Positions 61,409-64,000 of a stretch of 64,000 bases of DNA are shown in pieces. The notes beneath the pieces are model-generated. The model searched no databases. It was not told the origin of the DNA and saw only the letters and a program-made list of their open reading frames with translations. Each line of letters starts with the position of its first letter. Within the stretch, counting starts at the first letter, position 1. Made by a program: the position numbers and the translations under genes. This DNA is from Pedobacter sp. N36a. GTDB taxonomy: Bacteria; Bacteroidota; Bacteroidia; Sphingobacteriales; Sphingobacteriaceae. The stretch spans positions 186,001 through 250,000 of the forward strand of contig NZ_JACSZW010000007.1 of the NCBI RefSeq assembly GCF_014472395.1. Reading direction: 5' to 3'.

Positions 61409-62833
61409 TTATCCTCTTCCACCTCTGGAAGTTCTTGCTCCTTCAGTTCTGCCTTCGCTGCTTCTGCCTTCAGAACGCGGAGGGGCACTTTGACGCGCTT
61501 CTCGCTGGGGCTGAGCCTGTGGCTGCCTTTGCGGTTCTGCTGGTCTTTGTGGTTCCGGCTGACGTTGTGGCTGTTGCTGCGGCATCTGCCTTTCCTGTCT
61601 TTCCGCTCTTGGATAAGGCTGTGGACTCTGCTGTTGTTGCTGAGGCGTTTGCTGCGGTCTCTGCTCACGCTGTGGTCTCACCTGCGGCTGTGGCTGCTGT
61701 TGAGGGGTCGACTGCTGCTGAGGAACATTTGGAGACGAATTCGGCATTCTCGAGGGACGGTTTTCTCTGCCAGGATATGTACGGTCAGGTTGGGCTGGAT
61801 TTACCTCAGGATTGCTGCCAGGTAAAGTTGCAGGCCTGTTGTTTTCTCTTGATGGTCTGTTTTCTGGTCTGCCAACAGTATTTCCCGCGCCAACACTCCC
61901 TGCATCTTCTCTCGAAGGTCTGTTATTCGTTGAAGGATTCACATTGTCCCGATTTCCTCTGTCAATTCGGTCTGCATCAGGAGTTCTACCGCTATTTATA
62001 CCCTCAGCTCTGGAAGGACGGCCAACGGTAGTATTGCTGCCATTGCCTCTGGTAAAGTTTGCATCCCCCTGAATCGAGTTTCTTGGCGCTTGTACAGTCC
62101 CTCTTGCTTCCCTGGAAGGTCTTGGGTTGTAAATATTCAGTTCATTGCCCTTAATTTCGCTTCTTCCTGATCTGTCGGTTCTGTTTACACGATATACGGT
62201 CACATCGCCTCTGGTGGCGCGCCTTACATCATCTATCCTCGGGCCAGTATAATAAGTTCTTCTGCCTCTTTCATAAGTATTGTTAATGATTGTCGTATTG
62301 TGAATAATCGTCACATTTCTGCGGGAATAATACCTTGGGAAACGGTCGTAATAAATGTTTGCCTGAGGGACAAATACCCACCAGTTATCAGGAATGCCGA
62401 TATTGATGTTGATATGGAGGCCTGGACTTAAAGGCGCCCAGCCATAGTATCCTCCTCCACTTCTCCAGCTCACCCATGCTGGTCCCCAAACAGTATCAGG
62501 AATCCATAACCACTGTCTGTAGCGGTTATATACCCATCTTCCATAGTGAAACGGTGCCCATCCCCAGTCATAATCAGAGACCCAGGTATTGCCATATTCG
62601 GTCATTGCCCATCGGCCGTTGCTATAATAAGGTCTAAAATCTTGTTGGTCAACGTCAGGTCTCCAGACATACCCATACTGTGGATCCTGAATCCAGGTAC
62701 CATAAGGAGAAAGCTCATCATAAAATGATTGGAGCGATACATCGTCATCCTGCGCCATAGCGCGCTGCGTGAAACCGGTGATTAGGAGCAGTAGCCCCAG
62801 CACAATTGCCGGTAATTTGATTAACTTTTTCAT
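61409..62833 (-). CDS. Secreted DUF6600-type protein with long low-complexity tail
   Basis: 474 residues. Signal peptide 1-27 (ends RAMAQ). The Trp/Tyr-rich domain about 30-160 (YDELSPYGTWIQDPQYGYVW, then WVSDYDWGWAPFHYGRW) is the DUF6600 pattern. Residues about 230 to 474 are disordered, rich in Asn, Arg and Ser, then Pro/Gln repeats, and end in SRGGRG. Such tails may interact with wall or surface polymers. Function unknown. The tail's repeat composition creates long false ORFs on the plus strand. Confidence 0.87.
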   Translation of the reverse strand: MKKLIKLPAIVLGLLLLITGFTQRAMAQDDDVSLQSFYDELSPYGTWIQDPQYGYVWRPDVDQQDFRPYYSNGRWAMTEYGNTWVSDYDWGWAPFHYGRWVYNRYRQWLWIPDTVWGPAWVSWRSGGGYYGWAPLSPGLHININIGIPDNWWVFVPQANIYYDRFPRYYSRRNVTIIHNTTIINNTYERGRRTYYTGPRIDDVRRATRGDVTVYRVNRTDRSGRSEIKGNELNIYNPRPSREARGTVQAPRNSIQGDANFTRGNGSNTTVGRPSRAEGINSGRTPDADRIDRGNRDNVNPSTNNRPSREDAGSVGAGNTVGRPENRPSRENNRPATLPGSNPEVNPAQPDRTYPGRENRPSRMPNSSPNVPQQQSTPQQQPQPQVRPQREQRPQQTPQQQQQSPQPYPRAERQERQMPQQQPQRQPEPQRPAEPQRQPQAQPQREARQSAPPRSEGRSSEGRTEGARTSRGGRG

Positions 62834-63131
62834 CTGTGTGTGTGTTTAATTTACCTAACGCTTTTGATGTATCAATTTGAGTTCCAAATCTTGCAAATAG
62901 TTTAAAGCCTAAGAGAAATATTACATTAGGATTATGTCGTTATGCCTAATAATATTGGCTTTTATAGGCCGTTTGAGGATATTTAATTCGTTAATGTGGG
63001 TTCAATTTATTGACAAATTAGTTGAAAATATTTTTTATCATCGTTATAATATGGTCAGAATGCAATATTAAATCCCAGGTCTTGCTCTTTCCAGGAATAT
63101 ATTTTCTTCTTTTGTAAACAAAACACAACTT
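62834..63131. other. 298-base divergent intergenic region
   Basis: It contains a short TG run (CTGTGTGTGTGT) just before the DUF6600 start on the minus strand and a 6-bp inverted repeat ATTAGG/CCTAAT in its first half. A plus-strand promoter lies at its right end. Nothing else recognised; no ORF above about 30 codons. Confidence 0.6.
63082..63115 (+). promoter_or_regulatory. Putative promoter of the RsmI-like gene
   Basis: TTG at 63082-63084, 23 bases, then TATATTTT (63108-63115, seven of eight). Same spacing as the sodA and sigma factor promoters. Confidence 0.42.
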
Positions 63132-63845
63132 ATGCAAAAAGGCACTTTATTTTTAATACCTGTTCCTCTGGCAGAAAATGCTGCTCAGAAATCTTTTACC
63201 CCTTTTCTTGGCGATACCATCAACTCCATCAGTACTTATATTGTGGAAAATGAAAAATCCGCCAGAAAATTCCTAAAAGAGGCTGGATTGAAAATGCCAC
63301 AGAGTGAGCTGATCGTTCATGATTATGGCAAGCATCAGCGTAATACCTCTTTAGCGCCCTATTTTAAAGAATTAACTGCTGGAAAAGATGTCGGTCTGAT
63401 GAGTGAAGCCGGATGCCCGGGAGTAGCAGATCCAGGTGCAGAGATCGTTGCAGAAGCACATAGAAGAGGAATTAAGGTGGTTCCTTTAGTAGGCCCTAGT
63501 TCTATATTACAAGCTTTAATGGCTTCGGGGTTCAATGGCCAGAGTTTTACTTTTCATGGATACCTGCCGATTGACAAGGTCGAAAGAGCAAAGAAGATCA
63601 AAGAAATTGAGTTGTTGTCTACAAAAAATAAGCAAACGCAAATTTTTATGGAGACACCATTCAGAAATAATCACCTGTTTGAAGATGTATTGAAAAATGC
63701 TTCAGCACATGCGATGTTATGTGTGGCTTCGAATATCAATGGCGAAGAAGAGTATATTAAAACATTATCGGTTACTTTCTGGAAAAAGGAACGCATCGAT
63801 CTTCATAAAAAACCAACGATCTTTTTGCTGTATAAACCAGCCTAA
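63132..63845 (+). CDS. SAM-dependent methyltransferase, RsmI-like (tetrapyrrole methylase fold)
   Basis: 237 residues. The N-terminal LFLIPVPLAEN is a form of the RsmI LYLVPTPIGN strand; GLMSEAGCPGVADPGAEIV and LVGPSSILQALMASG are the RsmI core; FMETPFRNN follows. RsmI methylates the 2'-hydroxyl of C1402 in 16S rRNA. This Bacteroidota variant is shorter than E. coli RsmI (286) and starts differently, so it may be a paralogue with another target. The convergent nadD stop lies 3 bases away. Confidence 0.85.
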   Translation: MQKGTLFLIPVPLAENAAQKSFTPFLGDTINSISTYIVENEKSARKFLKEAGLKMPQSELIVHDYGKHQRNTSLAPYFKELTAGKDVGLMSEAGCPGVADPGAEIVAEAHRRGIKVVPLVGPSSILQALMASGFNGQSFTFHGYLPIDKVERAKKIKEIELLSTKNKQTQIFMETPFRNNHLFEDVLKNASAHAMLCVASNINGEEEYIKTLSVTFWKKERIDLHKKPTIFLLYKPA

Positions 63846-63847
63846 AA

Positions 63848-64000
63848 CTACCGGTACATGTTTTTATTGTCCATGAAAGACAAGACATTATCCGGAACAA
63901 AATATTGAACATTTCTTCCATCTTTTAACGCTTTGCGAATAAAGGTAGAAGAAATGTCCATTTGTGGGGTATCCGTAATCGTAATTGAAGGGTGGTTTTC
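63848..64000 (-). CDS. nadD: Nicotinate-nucleotide adenylyltransferase, C-terminal part
   Basis: 51 codons including stop, continuing beyond the right edge. The end contains MDISSTFIRKALKDGRNVQ and YFVPDNVLSFMDNKNMYR, matching the ISSTxIR motif and final helix of NadD. It adenylylates nicotinate mononucleotide in NAD synthesis. The N-terminal two thirds are outside the window. Confidence 0.85.
   Translation of the reverse strand, partial: ENHPSITITDTPQMDISSTFIRKALKDGRNVQYFVPDNVLSFMDNKNMYR

Noticed and set aside
61334..61825. 163-codon plus-strand ORF rich in Leu, Trp and Arg
   Set aside because: It is exactly antisense to the Pro/Gln/Arg repeats of the DUF6600 protein, whose codons read as Leu/Trp/Arg in reverse. 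It has no promoter, sensible start or family features.
61435..62031. 198-codon plus-strand ORF rich in Ala and Val
   Set aside because: Also antisense to the DUF6600 low-complexity tail; composition is an artefact of the repeat.
62940..63060. TTGACA and TATAAT sequences suggesting a classical sigma-70 promoter
   Set aside because: The two hexamers are about 29 bases apart, too far for a classical promoter; the TAnnTTT-type element further right is preferred.

Overview
The window reads as chromosome from a Bacteroidota bacterium, most likely Sphingobacteriaceae (Pedobacter-like). The support is: repeated TAnnTTTG-type -7 promoter elements with a distant TTG, almost no Shine-Dalgarno sequences, a glutaminyl-tRNA synthetase gene, histidine kinases of Bacteroidota style, DUF4394 and DUF6600 envelope proteins, and an arginine pathway built on the acylated ArgF' transcarbamylase instead of ordinary ornithine carbamoyltransferase. 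The genus is inference. No tRNA, rRNA, CRISPR array, prophage or insertion sequence was seen. Composition looks uniform and no acquired island is evident.

Layout. 1-1486: partial DinB-like protein and an orphan sensor kinase. 1573-3993: gltX and a membrane zinc peptidase. 4126-11068: a closed same-strand block of two hybrid kinases, two single receiver proteins, CheR and CheB, with no CheA, CheW or chemoreceptor; it is bounded by a 25-bp perfect hairpin and a strong terminator. 11140-16889: an M49-like lipoprotein peptidase, an amidase, glnS, a B12-binding mutase-domain protein and a crotonase. 17064-20679: an NtrC-type regulator with a PerM-family permease, then a YtxH/holin-like envelope operon. 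20745-25046: aspS and a sigma factor / anti-sigma-like / beta-solenoid operon. 25137-31098: TerC, NdpA-like protein, an MHS-type transporter, RlmI-like methyltransferase, csaA and tadA. 31181-32841: Mn-type superoxide dismutase convergent with OxyR. 32977-36168: GDP-fucose synthase, trmB and a small alkylation-repair group (ATL, AhpD-like, Tag). 37081-41034: polA, a metallo-beta-lactamase-fold hydrolase and ybaB. 41178-45292: envelope proteins and an FAD oxidoreductase. 45904-59574: arginine biosynthesis. 59675-64000: prfC, a DUF6600 protein, an RsmI-like methyltransferase and partial nadD.

How the genes work together. The arginine block encodes glutamate N-acylation (GNAT), ArgB, ArgC, ArgD, ArgF', an M20 deacylase, ArgG and ArgH, plus ProC and an aminotransferase. 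Residue 90 of ArgF' is Val, which predicts N-succinyl rather than N-acetyl intermediates. A terminator-like hairpin after argF' and a separate promoter before argH split the pathway into three transcription units. The CheR/CheB block most plausibly couples glutamate methylation to a phosphorelay, with a Glu/Gln-rich coiled coil in the large kinase as the best candidate substrate. OxyR keeps the C199/C208 redox pair and its own promoter is flanked by two OxyR-like sites.

The most interesting items are the methylation-linked phosphorelay without chemoreceptors, the succinyl-type arginine pathway with an Arg-codon-bearing upstream ORF, the mutually exclusive pairings possible in the polA leader, and the 18-residue QY solenoid tied to a sigma factor. 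All assignments come from reading the sequence by eye; no database search was run.
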